Assembly: GCF_014645615.1 (NCBI RefSeq)
Contig: NZ_BMMB01000002.1
Coordinates: 62,001-126,000, forward strand
Length of the DNA: 64,000 nt
Reading direction: 5' to 3'
Origin: Paenibacillus hunanensis
GTDB taxonomy: Bacteria > Bacillota > Bacilli > Paenibacillales > Paenibacillaceae
Both the position numbers and the translations under genes were made by a program. A model generated the notes under the pieces. It was not told the DNA's origin. It saw only the letters and a list, made by a program, of their open reading frames with translations, and did no database searches. Below, piece after piece: positions 28,390 through 37,318 of this stretch (positions are counted from its first letter, which is position 1; each line of letters opens with the position of its first letter).

Positions 28390-29121
28390 TTATACAACTG
28401 GTTTTTGCTGAATATGAGCGTTGATTGAATAAATATCAGGTCTTGTTAACAAGTAATCGATAATATCCTGTGCAGGCAGCTCAAGACTTTCCTTAAACTC
28501 ACTTGCTAACAGACGACACACCTCATAATCTTCAGGTGTATCTACCGTCAAACGTAGCTCCGGATGAAGGAGCTTTGACGGTAAATCCAGCATACTATAT
28601 TTAAAACGTTCGCTATGTTCATACGCATAATACGTAACATGTTCGCGATGGCGCTCAGCGGTCGTATATTCATACATCCATTGAAGTGTAGCAAATGTGA
28701 ACAGCTCAATAGCGAGACCACGCGTAAGTTTCTCTTGTTGTTTGTTCACGATAATATCTGCTGGTTGTTGTAGCATAAGTTGTACCGATTCATTAGCCAA
28801 ATTATAATCTACAAATGGACAGTCCGAAGTGACACGAATAACATAATCGGGTTCATATTCACGTGCACATTCATAGTAACGAGCAAGTACATCAGTTTCT
28901 GATCCGCGATAACAGGTTACTCGATGCTCTTTACACCAAGCTGCTAGTGGATCATCTTGCTGTAGATTTGACGTTGCCACAATAATGTGATCAACCCGAT
29001 TTATTTTACTGCACCGCTGTACAACATAATTTAAAATACAGCTATCACCAAGTGGCATCAGTACTTTACCAGGCAATCGAGTAGATCCCATTCTCGCCTG
29101 AATAATTACGATCATTTTCAT
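28390..29121 (-). CDS. pseF: Cytidylyltransferase, SpsF/PseF type
   Basis: Should activate pseudaminic acid as CMP-pseudaminic acid, the donor for flagellin modification. 243 residues with the nucleotide-binding N-terminus IIQARMGSTRLPGKVL, then VTSDCPFVD and RLTVDTPEDY, as in SpsF-type cytidylyltransferases. Canonical PseF opens slightly differently, so the symbol rests partly on operon position between pseG and pseH. The start ATG at 29121 has GGAGG at 7 bases. Confidence 0.83.
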   Translation of the reverse strand: MKMIVIIQARMGSTRLPGKVLMPLGDSCILNYVVQRCSKINRVDHIIVATSNLQQDDPLAAWCKEHRVTCYRGSETDVLARYYECAREYEPDYVIRVTSDCPFVDYNLANESVQLMLQQPADIIVNKQQEKLTRGLAIELFTFATLQWMYEYTTAERHREHVTYYAYEHSERFKYSMLDLPSKLLHPELRLTVDTPEDYEVCRLLASEFKESLELPAQDIIDYLLTRPDIYSINAHIQQKPVV

Positions 29122-29153
29122 ACTTGATCCTCCACTATATACCTACAATTTAA

Positions 29154-29699
29154 TTATTCTAGGCCAAGCATTCTGTTTCCATACTTGCTTTTGTTAGCAA
29201 ACCATTCCTTTGCAAGCAATTCATAAATGTACACATCATGAAAATCTTCGTATTTATAAATATGATCACGCAAACAACCAGCTTCCTGGCATCCATATCT
29301 TGCATGCATTTTACGAACTGAAGTATTATCAGCCATAACTTCACCGATTATTTTGTTGAATTTTAACACTTCAAACACATATCGGTATATATATGGAGCA
29401 AGCAACATACTTAACATGCTGACATCCTGCTCACCAATATAAAAAGCCCAGCTACAACGCTGATTCTTATAATCGATATCATTAATAGAAACAATACCGA
29501 CCTGTCTTCCTTTTGCTAAAATCATCCAATAACGTTGTGTGTCATCCTGACTAATTTGCTCAAACCATTTTTTTTGGTCGGCTACTGTTGTTGTTGCTTT
29601 CAAATCCGTAAACATATAGCGTGTCACCCAAGGTTGCATACGCCAACGTAATACCTGCTCTAAATGATCCTCATGTAATGGAATGAATTCCAACGTCAT
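29154..29699 (-). CDS. pseH: GNAT acetyltransferase, PseH type
   Basis: 181-residue GNAT-fold protein that should acetylate the 4-amino group of the altrosamine intermediate using acetyl-CoA. It has the PseH-like start FIPLHEDHLEQVLRWRMQPW, the Ser/Ile-rich core SINDIDYKNQRCSWAFYIGE, and FNKIIGEVMADNTSVRKMHARYG, the usual acetyl-CoA and helix region of this family. The ATG at 29699 is only 2 bases from AAGGAG; a TTG two codons later is 8 bases away and may be the real start. It lies between pseB and the cytidylyltransferase gene. Confidence 0.87.
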   Translation of the reverse strand: MTLEFIPLHEDHLEQVLRWRMQPWVTRYMFTDLKATTTVADQKKWFEQISQDDTQRYWMILAKGRQVGIVSINDIDYKNQRCSWAFYIGEQDVSMLSMLLAPYIYRYVFEVLKFNKIIGEVMADNTSVRKMHARYGCQEAGCLRDHIYKYEDFHDVYIYELLAKEWFANKSKYGNRMLGLE

Positions 29700-29728
29700 A
29701 ACTCCTTTACAAAGAACAACTTTTTAGT

Positions 29729-30724
29729 TCAGATAAGTTCTTCTTCTCTTAACCATTGCTTTATAACTTCCGCACTTACAGGAATCATTGGCAAATCAAG
29801 AGGTTCACGACGCTCTAAATGAGATTGATGCTTGAAGCTAGAAGGGATGGTGTACATATCTTCATTTTCTTCAGCAATAGTACGCTCATCCATAGTCATA
29901 AGCTCTTCAAATTGCTTTTCACCTGGACGAAGGCCAACATACTGGATTTCTGTTTGATGCGTAAGATCATACTTTTCTACTGCTTGCTCAATCAGAGCAT
30001 TTGCCAAATCGCCGATGCGCACGACAGGCATTTTAAGAACAAATACTTCTCCGCCTGTAGCCATTTCGTTCGCTTTTAAAATCAGATTAATAGCTTGGCT
30101 AGGAGTCATCATATATCGAAGCATATTAGGATCAGTAATAGTAATAGACTTTTGATCCAGAACTTGTTGTTTAAATAGAGGAATAACTGAACCTCTCGAA
30201 CCCATTACATTCCCAAAACGTACGGCTGAAAATATGGTCTGTGTTGAACCTTTTTGTGATTCTGCCGCAGCTATGAGACGCTCTCCTGTTAACTTTGTAG
30301 CTCCATACGTATTTGTTGGCGAAATTGCTTTATCTGTACTAGTAAATAATACTCTTTTTACATTGTTCGTAATGGAAGCTTGAATTATATTTTGAGTACC
30401 CAGTACATTGGTTTGTACAGCTTCAAATGGATTATATTCACAAAAAGGTACATGTTTCATTGCAGCTAGATGAAACACATAATCAATATCTTCCATAGCG
30501 CGCAGCAACCTTTGGTAGTCACGAACATCTCCAATCAGGAAACGCAATTTAGAGCTTTGATCTTTTAAAGCCAGACTCAGTTCATATTGTTTATATTCAT
30601 CTCTGCTAAATACACGGATAACTTGAGGCTCATCTAAAAGTAATTTTTTGATAAGATGAACTCCAATAGTTCCGGTTCCACCTGTAATTAAAATTTTTTT
30701 ATCTTTATAGAATCCTGTCTGCAC
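29729..30724 (-). CDS. pseB: UDP-N-acetylglucosamine 4,6-dehydratase (inverting), PseB type
   Basis: First step of pseudaminic acid synthesis: 4,6-dehydration with 5-epimerisation of UDP-GlcNAc. About 331 residues of the FlaA1/CapD-like SDR group, with TGGTGTIG near the N-terminus, HLAAMKHVPFCEYNPFEAV, FTSTDKA (the TDKA that replaces the usual SDR serine), the YGATK Tyr-Lys pair and GLRPGEKQFEEL. An ATG at 30733 is 1 base from AGAGGA; the GTG at 30724 is 9 bases away and preferred. The start lies inside the end of maf, so the genes are coupled. Confidence 0.9.
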   Translation of the reverse strand: MQTGFYKDKKILITGGTGTIGVHLIKKLLLDEPQVIRVFSRDEYKQYELSLALKDQSSKLRFLIGDVRDYQRLLRAMEDIDYVFHLAAMKHVPFCEYNPFEAVQTNVLGTQNIIQASITNNVKRVLFTSTDKAISPTNTYGATKLTGERLIAAAESQKGSTQTIFSAVRFGNVMGSRGSVIPLFKQQVLDQKSITITDPNMLRYMMTPSQAINLILKANEMATGGEVFVLKMPVVRIGDLANALIEQAVEKYDLTHQTEIQYVGLRPGEKQFEELMTMDERTIAEENEDMYTIPSSFKHQSHLERREPLDLPMIPVSAEVIKQWLREEELI

Positions 30725-32519
30725 TTTTATCATTCCTCTGTATAATTAAATTGTCAATTCTTTGAATTGCTTTCTCAAATAATTCATCCAGATATGGAAT
30801 TTTTAAATTAATCTCGTTCAATAGATGTCCTAGATGTTGATAGATTAAATTGGATTTTTGAATTAAGTTTCGTTCCGTAACAATTTGAGGTAATTGCTGA
30901 TCAAATTGAACCATCTTCTGTGGAAGAATAGTATCGTATACTGTTTCAAACCAATCCCGATTAACGATCTCACCCCATGATTGCTCAATTGTTTCAAGTG
31001 ATTTTTGTGCTTTAGTCGGTTTTGTCCGGCTTAGTTCTTGAATTTTATTAATCATTTTTTGAATCTCTTTAATCTCATTCTTTAAAATAATCAAATCGTT
31101 TTTGTTCATAACAATTTTTTGTTTTACCATCTGAGCCTTTTGACCATCATAAACATTATTTTCTGTCTTAATCATATCCTCAATTACATTAGGTTCAACA
31201 TTATTTGTTTTGAGCATATCATATACTTCTTCAATCGGCTTCCAATTTGCTCCTTCAATCGCTGCTCCATCTCTTGTAGAGTTGATAAATTCTACTTCAG
31301 AAAAAGCTGCTACCAATTCTTCCAGAGCATTTTTCATAAAAAGGAAGCTAGAATTCGTTCGGTTATGACCTCCATGTACATTTAATACTTCATATGGAGC
31401 ATTTCTAATACTAGATTCAATAATATCAGCATCGGAGTGAAGCACGCCTTCAGCATAAAACTGATCATTAGGGAAAGACAAATCCTGTCCCATCATAATG
31501 ATTCTCCGCGCACCTAAGCGAATAGCAACCTGCATCGCTGTTCCTGTAACAGTTGGAGTAGAAGAAATAACTAGTTGCTCTTGCTCTAAACCCATATAAT
31601 ACTGTGAAATTTGATCATTTCGCATAATAGCGAATAATTTATTATCTTGCTTCTGATTCGATATTTCATAGTAAGCCGAAGAAGTAAACAATAAAGGTGG
31701 CTGCAGTGTTTCAGGGTTTTGGAAAACTTTATTGTTTATTTCGCCCCCATCCATTAAAACAACCATATGAGGAGTAATACCATTTTTCACCAATGCTTGC
31801 ACGCTAGAACCTGCTGCAATAATTAAAGCATGGGGCTTTATTTTTTTAAGCCATTCAATATCTTTTTGCAAAGAAGGTCCTGAACCCGTTACTATGGCTG
31901 TAGAATCAGGTAATCGATCGATAAATCTTTCAATTGGTGGCGTTGATAGCATCCCGTCAATCTGATATAAGCTATTTTCAATCCATCTTTGTTGAAAATG
32001 TTCCTGTGTGCTTTTGTTAGATTGAAATACGAGATTATATTCTTTGAATTTATCTTGCACTTCTTTTAATACATCATAGTGATGATCCAAATAGTGTCTC
32101 AAAGCTACAAATGCCATTTCTTGCTGCATATAGCTACATACTAGATAAAATAACATGTTCAGCTGATTCTCACCTACAGAAACCCACTGTATATTCGGAT
32201 GATTTATCAATTCTCGAAAGTCATACTTCTCCATGGAATTGAGGAAAGATTGTTCATCTTCTTCATAAATAAATAACCAGCGATCAGGATACATCTCTAA
32301 TAAATCTGCAATTCCCAATCCCTGTCCAAATCCATAAACAAAGATAATGTTCAATTCTTCTACTGAACCTTTAACAGCTTCAAGCCATGCTATATCTTTT
32401 TCCCATGCTTCAGTATAAAACTGAGGCGCGTCTACTTCTTTATCACGAACAAGTAACTTATTAGAAACATGAGGAAATCGTTCCTGCAAAGCTCTTAGAT
32501 TCAATTCTAACATCGACAC
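30705..32519 (-). CDS. maf: Motility-associated factor (Maf) flagellin glycosyltransferase
   Basis: About 604 residues of the Maf/DUF115 (MptE-like) family. These proteins are needed for flagellin glycosylation with pseudaminic or legionaminic acid in Campylobacter, Aeromonas and Gram-positive relatives, and act as the transferase. Seen are the core IVTGSGPSLQKDIEWL, HALIIAAGSSVQALV and PHMVVLMDGGEINN, and further on RRIIMMGQDLSFP. The long C-terminal third is helical and Lys/Asn/Gln-rich. The GTG at 32519 is 7 bases from AGGTGG; an ATG at 32537 or 32513 is possible. It is the first gene of the pse operon and the only transferase in it, so it is the best candidate for adding sugar to the flagellins. 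Confidence 0.88.
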   Translation of the reverse strand: MSMLELNLRALQERFPHVSNKLLVRDKEVDAPQFYTEAWEKDIAWLEAVKGSVEELNIIFVYGFGQGLGIADLLEMYPDRWLFIYEEDEQSFLNSMEKYDFRELINHPNIQWVSVGENQLNMLFYLVCSYMQQEMAFVALRHYLDHHYDVLKEVQDKFKEYNLVFQSNKSTQEHFQQRWIENSLYQIDGMLSTPPIERFIDRLPDSTAIVTGSGPSLQKDIEWLKKIKPHALIIAAGSSVQALVKNGITPHMVVLMDGGEINNKVFQNPETLQPPLLFTSSAYYEISNQKQDNKLFAIMRNDQISQYYMGLEQEQLVISSTPTVTGTAMQVAIRLGARRIIMMGQDLSFPNDQFYAEGVLHSDADIIESSIRNAPYEVLNVHGGHNRTNSSFLFMKNALEELVAAFSEVEFINSTRDGAAIEGANWKPIEEVYDMLKTNNVEPNVIEDMIKTENNVYDGQKAQMVKQKIVMNKNDLIILKNEIKEIQKMINKIQELSRTKPTKAQKSLETIEQSWGEIVNRDWFETVYDTILPQKMVQFDQQLPQIVTERNLIQKSNLIYQHLGHLLNEINLKIPYLDELFEKAIQRIDNLIIQRNDKSADRIL

Positions 32520-32563
32520 TATCATACCACCTATCATATTTAATATTGTGGTTCATACCTAAT

Positions 32564-32571
32564 ATATCGGA
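32564..32571 (-). promoter_or_regulatory. Possible sigma-D -10 element before maf
   Basis: TCCGATAT, 7 of 8 matches to the sigma-D -10 consensus GCCGATAT, lies 45 bp before the maf start and just past the fliT terminator. The matching -35 is poor (TCAT at a 15-bp spacing). If real, it ties the glycosylation operon to flagellin expression. Confidence 0.4.
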
Positions 32572-32602
32572 ATCATATAGATTGTAATGAATATTTTAAC
32601 AG

Positions 32603-32639
32603 AAAAATCCACCTGTAGCTGGTATACAGGTGGATTTTT
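32603..32639 (-). terminator. Terminator downstream of fliT
   Basis: AAAAATCCACCTGT (32603-32616) and ACAGGTGGATTTTT (32626-32639) are perfect 14-bp arms with a 9-base loop. The structure works on both strands and lies 2 bp after the fliT stop. It separates the flaG-fliD-fliS-fliT unit from the maf-pse operon. Confidence 0.88.
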
Positions 32640-32641
32640 AA

Positions 32642-32992
32642 TTAGTTACGATGATCAACAAAAAAGCTATCTGTCACAAAGTTTTGATGATATGCATTCT
32701 TTTGAACTTTAATAGCTCCTTGTCTTTCTAACCAGTTTCCTGCTTCTTCTTTAAACTGATTCATTTTTTGTAGAATCAAAGGATCCATATCGGCTAGTTC
32801 TTTTAAAACAAGTTGATCTTGATCATTTACAGAAGAACGATAACTTTCCATTCTTTCAATGATCTGCCCGCGTTGATCAACAAAATCGATCAGTTCTTCT
32901 TCACTAGCAAAAGAGAGACGACTTACTAAGTCGATAGTCAGTTGCTTTAACTCAGCAAGGAGAGTAGACATCGTTTCATCCACTTTACTCAT
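32642..32992 (-). CDS. fliT: FliT-like flagellar chaperone
   Basis: 116 residues, almost wholly helical (LLAELKQLTIDLVSRL, EELIDFVDQRGQIIERMESYR), as in the small FliT export chaperones that hold the cap protein FliD. Sequence conservation in this family is low, so the call rests mainly on position: the ATG overlaps the fliS stop by one base (TGATG), last in flaG-fliD-fliS-fliT. A strong terminator follows at once. Confidence 0.75.
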   Translation of the reverse strand: MSKVDETMSTLLAELKQLTIDLVSRLSFASEEELIDFVDQRGQIIERMESYRSSVNDQDQLVLKELADMDPLILQKMNQFKEEAGNWLERQGAIKVQKNAYHQNFVTDSFFVDHRN

Positions 32993-33375
32993 CACGTACC
33001 TGTAACTGCTTCGGGAAGCTTACTGACTTGTAGCCAGCTTTCACGAAGTTCACTTAAATGCTCTAATACTTCTTGTGTAAGCTTCATATCTTTTTTGATA
33101 TTTGCTTCAATGAGACAATGCAGCACATATTCATAGATAACAAGAAGATCCTGAGCGATTGGAAAATCAAAATTCAGAGCTGATATTAATTCATGAATAA
33201 TAGCTTGAGCTTTACACAAATTATTATTAGCTTTTTCGTAATTTTTTTCTTCAATGCCTTCCATTCCAGCTTTCACAAAACGAATAGCGCCGTCATATAA
33301 CATAATAAGCAATTTTGGCTTAGAAGCAGTCTGTGTCTGTGCCTGTTGATATTTTTGATAAGGTGATTGAATCAC
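32992..33375 (-). CDS. fliS: Flagellin export chaperone FliS
   Basis: Binds the C-terminus of newly made flagellin and prevents early polymerisation. 127 residues with the FliS signatures YQKYQQAQTQTASKPKLLIM, LYDGAIRFVKAG and ANNNLCKAQAIIHELISALN. In this organism it would also decide how much flagellin is free to bind FliW, and so the level of free CsrA. The start is GTG at 33375 with GGGGG 7 bases upstream. It is coupled to fliT and lies 18 bp after fliD. Confidence 0.95.
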   Translation of the reverse strand: MIQSPYQKYQQAQTQTASKPKLLIMLYDGAIRFVKAGMEGIEEKNYEKANNNLCKAQAIIHELISALNFDFPIAQDLLVIYEYVLHCLIEANIKKDMKLTQEVLEHLSELRESWLQVSKLPEAVTGT

Positions 33376-33393
33376 TTTATTGCCCCCTTATTA

Positions 33394-34950
33394 CTATCTA
33401 AAACTCGCAAGTGACGATGCCTGATTATTGTATCGGTTCATAGCGCTTTCCATCGCAGTGAATTTTTTGTAGTAATTCGTCTCTTTATCGTTGATCCGAC
33501 TAGTCATATCACTGATTTGACGATCTAGTGAGGTTAATTGAGTACCAAGCAAACTGTTAACTAAAAATGCAGCATTCGTATCACTGCTCACTTTAGAAGT
33601 ACCTGCTGTACTTGCCATATTCTCCAACGCTGAACGAGTTACTTTTTTCATTTTAGCAATAACGCCGTCGTTTTCAGTGAATTTATTATTTTGAGTGCTT
33701 GCAGCATTATTAGTACCAAAGAAATCATTCACAATATTAGGGTTGGTGTCGAGCGCTGACTTTAGCTTATCGGTATCCAGGAAGAGCTTTCCTTTTGTCT
33801 CGTACGTCCCCGTAGAAATTCCTAATTGTGCAAAGCTGATTTTTTTCCCATCGGGCAATGTTACTCCCTGCACCATAGCAGTACGCATATTGGAGATCGT
33901 TTGCTCCAGTATACTGTCATTTTTTAACATACCACTTTTAGCTTTGCTTTCCCACAACTTAATTTCATCAGAACTCATATCTTTTTTCTGTTCATCGGTT
34001 AGTGGTTGATATTTGTTATAGCGTTCTTCTCCTACCTTACCATTCATTAAAGAAAGCACACTATTATATGCATCCACAAAGCTCTGTACTGAGCTTACAA
34101 GCTTATCATTATCACTGGTTACTGTAATTTGCGAGGATTGATTAGTCGGCGAAACGCTGTTTAACGTCAATTGAACTCCATTAATGGTAAATTGGTTGGA
34201 TGACTGTGTCATATCTAATCCATTAATATTTACTTTGGCATCCTTACCGATTGTAGCTGTACCAACAGCAGTGCTAGTATCGCTTTGATTTGTAACTTCG
34301 CTTGCGATTTTGAATTTTTCAAAAGCATTTCCCTTTAAAGTAACAGCACTGCTTCCTGTAGAGTTGCTAGTAATTGACATCGTGCCACTACCGGAATCGT
34401 AAATTGCTGTGACGCCTGCTTTGCTCATATTAATCTTCTGTACAAAGTCATTTACACTATCGGTTGCTTTATAATCAATGTTTATAGCCGTTCCACTACC
34501 TATCGAAATGGAGACAGAACCGTCGCCACCTGTAACGTCTGACATTTTAAGTAATGAACCGTCTTTACCGCCCTTACCGTCTTTTGCACCACTAGCATCT
34601 AAGCTACCACTAGAAATGACAGTCGTTGCTGTAGCCAATTGAGAAACTTTAACATTCATTGTTGATCCACCAGCAGCTCCGTTAGCCGTTGCAGAAACAG
34701 ATGACGTATCTCCAGTAATTGATGTTTTTTGAGCATTAATTGAAGCGCTCAAACTCAAATTAGAAAGCTTATCATTTAGAAAAGTAACCAGCTGTGAGCT
34801 GACATCGCGATACCCCTCTTGCTTCCATGAGACGAGCTGTCGCTGTTGATTCAGCTTATCCAGTGGTATTCTTTCCGCTGTCATTAATTTTTTGACTGTA
34901 GCATCAATATCCAAGCCACTTGCTAAACCCGAGATTCTTGTAACTGCCAT
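33394..34950 (-). CDS. fliD: Flagellar filament cap protein FliD
   Basis: Forms the cap that folds flagellin at the filament tip. 518 residues: N-terminal D0/D1 coiled-coil part (RISGLASGLDIDATVKKLM, a FliD hallmark), a Ser/Thr/Gly-rich surface domain (about 85-260, very few bulky residues), and a C-terminal helical region ending MNRYNNQASSLASFR. Exported without a cleavable signal through the flagellar type III route. AAGGGG before the ATG fixes the start. The Ser/Thr-rich middle may itself be glycosylated; this is a guess. Confidence 0.95.
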   Translation of the reverse strand: MAVTRISGLASGLDIDATVKKLMTAERIPLDKLNQQRQLVSWKQEGYRDVSSQLVTFLNDKLSNLSLSASINAQKTSITGDTSSVSATANGAAGGSTMNVKVSQLATATTVISSGSLDASGAKDGKGGKDGSLLKMSDVTGGDGSVSISIGSGTAINIDYKATDSVNDFVQKINMSKAGVTAIYDSGSGTMSITSNSTGSSAVTLKGNAFEKFKIASEVTNQSDTSTAVGTATIGKDAKVNINGLDMTQSSNQFTINGVQLTLNSVSPTNQSSQITVTSDNDKLVSSVQSFVDAYNSVLSLMNGKVGEERYNKYQPLTDEQKKDMSSDEIKLWESKAKSGMLKNDSILEQTISNMRTAMVQGVTLPDGKKISFAQLGISTGTYETKGKLFLDTDKLKSALDTNPNIVNDFFGTNNAASTQNNKFTENDGVIAKMKKVTRSALENMASTAGTSKVSSDTNAAFLVNSLLGTQLTSLDRQISDMTSRINDKETNYYKKFTAMESAMNRYNNQASSLASFR

Positions 34951-34962
34951 TTTTTCATCCCC

Positions 34963-35325
34963 TTATACTTTTTTATCGACAATTAGGCCAGTAATTTCCA
35001 TAAGCTTCGCTAAAGCATCTAAAACTTTTTCTGGAGGAGCTTCACGAATTAGCTCGCCTGTATCTTTATTTTTCACTTTGATCATAATAGAGTGTGTTTC
35101 TTCGTGCATTGAAATTTCTAAAGATCTGGCGGGTCCTTGAATAGCATTGAACGTTTTTTGAAACTCTTGTAGGATGACTTGAGAATCAGCCATCTTCTGA
35201 GGGCCTGTATTTGCAGCAGCAATCAGCTCAGCAGGGGTGTCTGTATTTTTAGATGTATTGTCTTTTAGAGAGTTGGAGTATGAATTTGTTGATGCAATAC
35301 TAATTGCATTGTTAATAGGATTCAT
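34963..35325 (-). CDS. flaG: FlaG-family flagellar protein
   Basis: 120 residues: a Ser/Asn-rich N-terminus followed by the conserved FlaG domain (about 55-120, EISMHEETHSIMIKVKNKDTGELIREAPPEKVLDALAKL). FlaG proteins affect filament length; the mechanism is not settled. It has AAGGAGG before its ATG and is the first gene of flaG-fliD-fliS-fliT, behind a good sigma-D promoter. Confidence 0.93.
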   Translation of the reverse strand: MNPINNAISIASTNSYSNSLKDNTSKNTDTPAELIAAANTGPQKMADSQVILQEFQKTFNAIQGPARSLEISMHEETHSIMIKVKNKDTGELIREAPPEKVLDALAKLMEITGLIVDKKV

Positions 35326-35411
35326 TTCATATCCTCCTTAAAGTTTCAAAATATTATTCGTTATGGATGTTAGGTGCAAAAATTATACTAGAAATAAACT
35401 ATGTACTTCTA

Positions 35412-35438
35412 TTATCGGTTATTACCATACTTTCTTTA
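35412..35438 (-). promoter_or_regulatory. Sigma-D promoter of flaG-fliD-fliS-fliT
   Basis: TAAA (35435-35438), a 15-bp spacer and ACCGATAA (35412-35419) on the minus strand, against the sigma-D consensus TAAA-N15-GCCGATAT. It lies about 90 bp before the flaG ATG. Confidence 0.7.
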
Positions 35439-35462
35439 ACTTTTATCGCCTAAAATAAGCAA

Positions 35463-35489
35463 AAAGACCCTGATAAAATCAGGGTCTTT
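35463..35489 (-). terminator. Terminator of the first flagellin gene
   Basis: AAAGACCCTGA and TCAGGGTCTTT are perfect 11-bp arms with a 5-base loop, flanked by AA on the left so that the minus-strand transcript ends in a U-run. It lies about 22 bp past the flagellin stop. Confidence 0.9.
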
Positions 35490-35511
35490 CGCAAACCTAC
35501 CTAAGTTACAA

Positions 35512-36279
35512 TTAACGCAGTAAGGACAGAACGCCCTGTGGCGAAGAGTTTGCTTGGGAAAGCATCGATTGCGCTGCTTGTACCAAAATGTTGTTTTTGG
35601 ACAGTGCTACCATTTCTTTCGCCATGTCAGTATCACGAATACGGGATTCGGATGCTGTCAGGTTCTCTACTGTTGTTCCCAGGTTGTTGGACGTGTATTC
35701 CAGACGGTTTTGTACCGCACCCAAGTTCGCACGTTGTGTGGATACTTTTTCAATCGCATTACTAATATTAGTCAGTGTGCTGCTTGCATTTAAGCCAGAG
35801 AAGCCCGTTCTGCTAATACCGGATACCGTGATAGAGAATGCTTTATCGTCGGCTTGAACTTTAACGCTACTTGTGATTTTGATACCATTGAACGTAGTGT
35901 TACTCATGATCTTATCGATCTGTGTACCCAGTTGTTTCAACTCGGCATTGATGTTCGATTTGTCGCCAGAGCTGTACGTACCGTTCAGCTTTTGTACGTT
36001 CAGTTCTTTCATACGTCCCAGCATGGAGCTGACTTCGTTCATCGCACCCTCTGCTGTTTGTGCAAAGGAGATACCATCTTGTACGTTACGTTGTGCTTGT
36101 TCCAGACCACGAATCTGTCCACGCATTTTCTCGGAGATCGACAGTCCCGCTGCATCATCCGCTGCACGGTTGATACGCAGACCCGAAGACAGTTTCTCCA
36201 TGTTTTTGCTTGCTGAAGCACTGTTCAGATTCAAGTTGCGTTGTGTGTTCAACGCTGGAATATTGTGATTGATAATCAT
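35512..36279 (-). CDS. hag: Flagellin, copy 1
   Basis: Filament subunit, 255 residues, with conserved N- and C-terminal D0/D1 helices (MIINHNIPALNTQRN; SMLSQANSSPQGVLSLLR) and only a short central part, so the D2/D3 outer domains are absent. It differs from the other two copies essentially only at residues 134-181, for example K134, A147 and the SRTGFSGLNASST segment. That surface-exposed stretch is Ser/Thr-rich and a natural site for O-linked pseudaminic acid. The AGGGAGG ribosome binding site lies 8 bases from the ATG. It has its own sigma-D-like promoter, CsrA-type hairpin and terminator. Confidence 0.97.
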   Translation of the reverse strand: MIINHNIPALNTQRNLNLNSASASKNMEKLSSGLRINRAADDAAGLSISEKMRGQIRGLEQAQRNVQDGISFAQTAEGAMNEVSSMLGRMKELNVQKLNGTYSSGDKSNINAELKQLGTQIDKIMSNTTFNGIKITSSVKVQADDKAFSITVSGISRTGFSGLNASSTLTNISNAIEKVSTQRANLGAVQNRLEYTSNNLGTTVENLTASESRIRDTDMAKEMVALSKNNILVQAAQSMLSQANSSPQGVLSLLR

Positions 36280-36307
36280 TGTTATTTCCTCCCTGAAATG
36301 GTTTTCC

Positions 36308-36321
36308 CCACATCCTTGTGG
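36308..36321 (-). promoter_or_regulatory. CsrA-type hairpin in the leader of flagellin copy 1
   Basis: On the transcript: CCACA-AGGA-UGUGG, a 5-bp stem presenting GGA in the loop, 29 bases before the ATG. ACAAGGAUGU matches the core of the CsrA consensus RUACARGGAUGU. The AGGGAGG at the ribosome binding site provides a second GGA. Confidence 0.75.
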
Positions 36322-36380
36322 TGGCTGAGCTAGTTCGAAGAATCCATCATTTCATAATCCTTTGTCCTGCTCTACTATAT

Positions 36381-36408
36381 ATATCGTATATCCGATTCTA
36401 CTTTGTTA
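36381..36408 (-). promoter_or_regulatory. Sigma-D-like promoter of flagellin copy 1
   Basis: TAAC (36405-36408), 16 bp, TACGATAT (36381-36388) on the minus strand. A partial match to TAAA-N15-GCCGATAT, in the expected place about 100 bp before the gene. Confidence 0.55.
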
Positions 36409-36473
36409 TAGCTATTTTCAATTTGTAGCGCTAAATCTTAAATATTTATTGCATATACATTTATCCAATAGAA

Positions 36474-36500
36474 AAAGACTCTGATCTGATCAGAGTCTTT
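36474..36500 (-). terminator. Terminator of flagellin copy 2
   Basis: AAAGACTCTGATC and GATCAGAGTCTTT are perfect 13-bp arms around one base, with extra A residues on the left giving a U-run in the transcript. It lies 22 bp past the copy 2 stop. Confidence 0.9.
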
Positions 36501-36522
36501 TCCGAAGTACTTAATTTGAAGA

Positions 36523-37290
36523 TTAACGCAGCAAGGACAGAACGCCCTGTGGCGAAGAGTTTGCTTGGGAAAGCATCGATTGCGCTGCTTGTACCAAAAT
36601 GTTGTTTTTGGACAGTGCTACCATTTCTTTCGCCATGTCAGTATCACGAATACGGGATTCGGATGCTGTCAGGTTCTCTACTGTTGTTCCCAGGTTGTTG
36701 GACGTGTATTCCAGACGGTTTTGTACCGCACCCAAGTTCGCACGTTGTTTTGCTACTTTCTCGATTGCAGTGCTGATGTTAGTCAAAGAAGTACCTGCAC
36801 TCAAGCCTTTGAATCCACTAGTGGAGATACCCGATACATCAATAGAGAAGGACTTATCGTCGGCTTGAACCTTAACGCTACTTGTGATGTGAATACCGTT
36901 GAACGTAGTGTTACTCATGATCTTATCGATCTGTGTACCCAGTTGTTTCAACTCGGCATTGATGTTCGATTTGTCGCCCGTGCTGTACGTACCGTTCAGC
37001 TTTTGTACGTTCAGTTCTTTCATACGTCCCAGCATGGAGCTGACTTCGTTCATCGCACCCTCTGCTGTTTGTGCGAAAGAGATACCGTCTTGTACGTTAC
37101 GTTGTGCTTGTTCCAGACCACGAATCTGTCCACGCATTTTCTCGGAGATCGACAGTCCCGCTGCATCATCCGCTGCACGGTTGATACGCAGACCCGAAGA
37201 CAGTTTCTCCATGTTTTTGCTTGCCGAAGCACTGTTCAGATTCAAGTTGCGTTGTGTGTTCAACGCTGGAATGTTGTGATTGATAATCAT
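36523..37290 (-). CDS. hag: Flagellin, copy 2
   Basis: 255 residues, identical to copy 1 through residue 103 and again after residue 181. Distinctive residues are T104, H134, D151 and the STSGFKGLSAGTS segment. The gene plus its upstream region repeats with the copy 1 unit at an exact spacing of 1,011 bp. It has the same AGGGAGG ribosome binding site, CsrA-type hairpin and sigma-D-like promoter. It is most easily seen as the product of a recent tandem duplication. Confidence 0.97.
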   Translation of the reverse strand: MIINHNIPALNTQRNLNLNSASASKNMEKLSSGLRINRAADDAAGLSISEKMRGQIRGLEQAQRNVQDGISFAQTAEGAMNEVSSMLGRMKELNVQKLNGTYSTGDKSNINAELKQLGTQIDKIMSNTTFNGIHITSSVKVQADDKSFSIDVSGISTSGFKGLSAGTSLTNISTAIEKVAKQRANLGAVQNRLEYTSNNLGTTVENLTASESRIRDTDMAKEMVALSKNNILVQAAQSMLSQANSSPQGVLSLLR

Positions 37291-37318
37291 TGTTATTTCC
37301 TCCCTGAAATGGTTTTCC

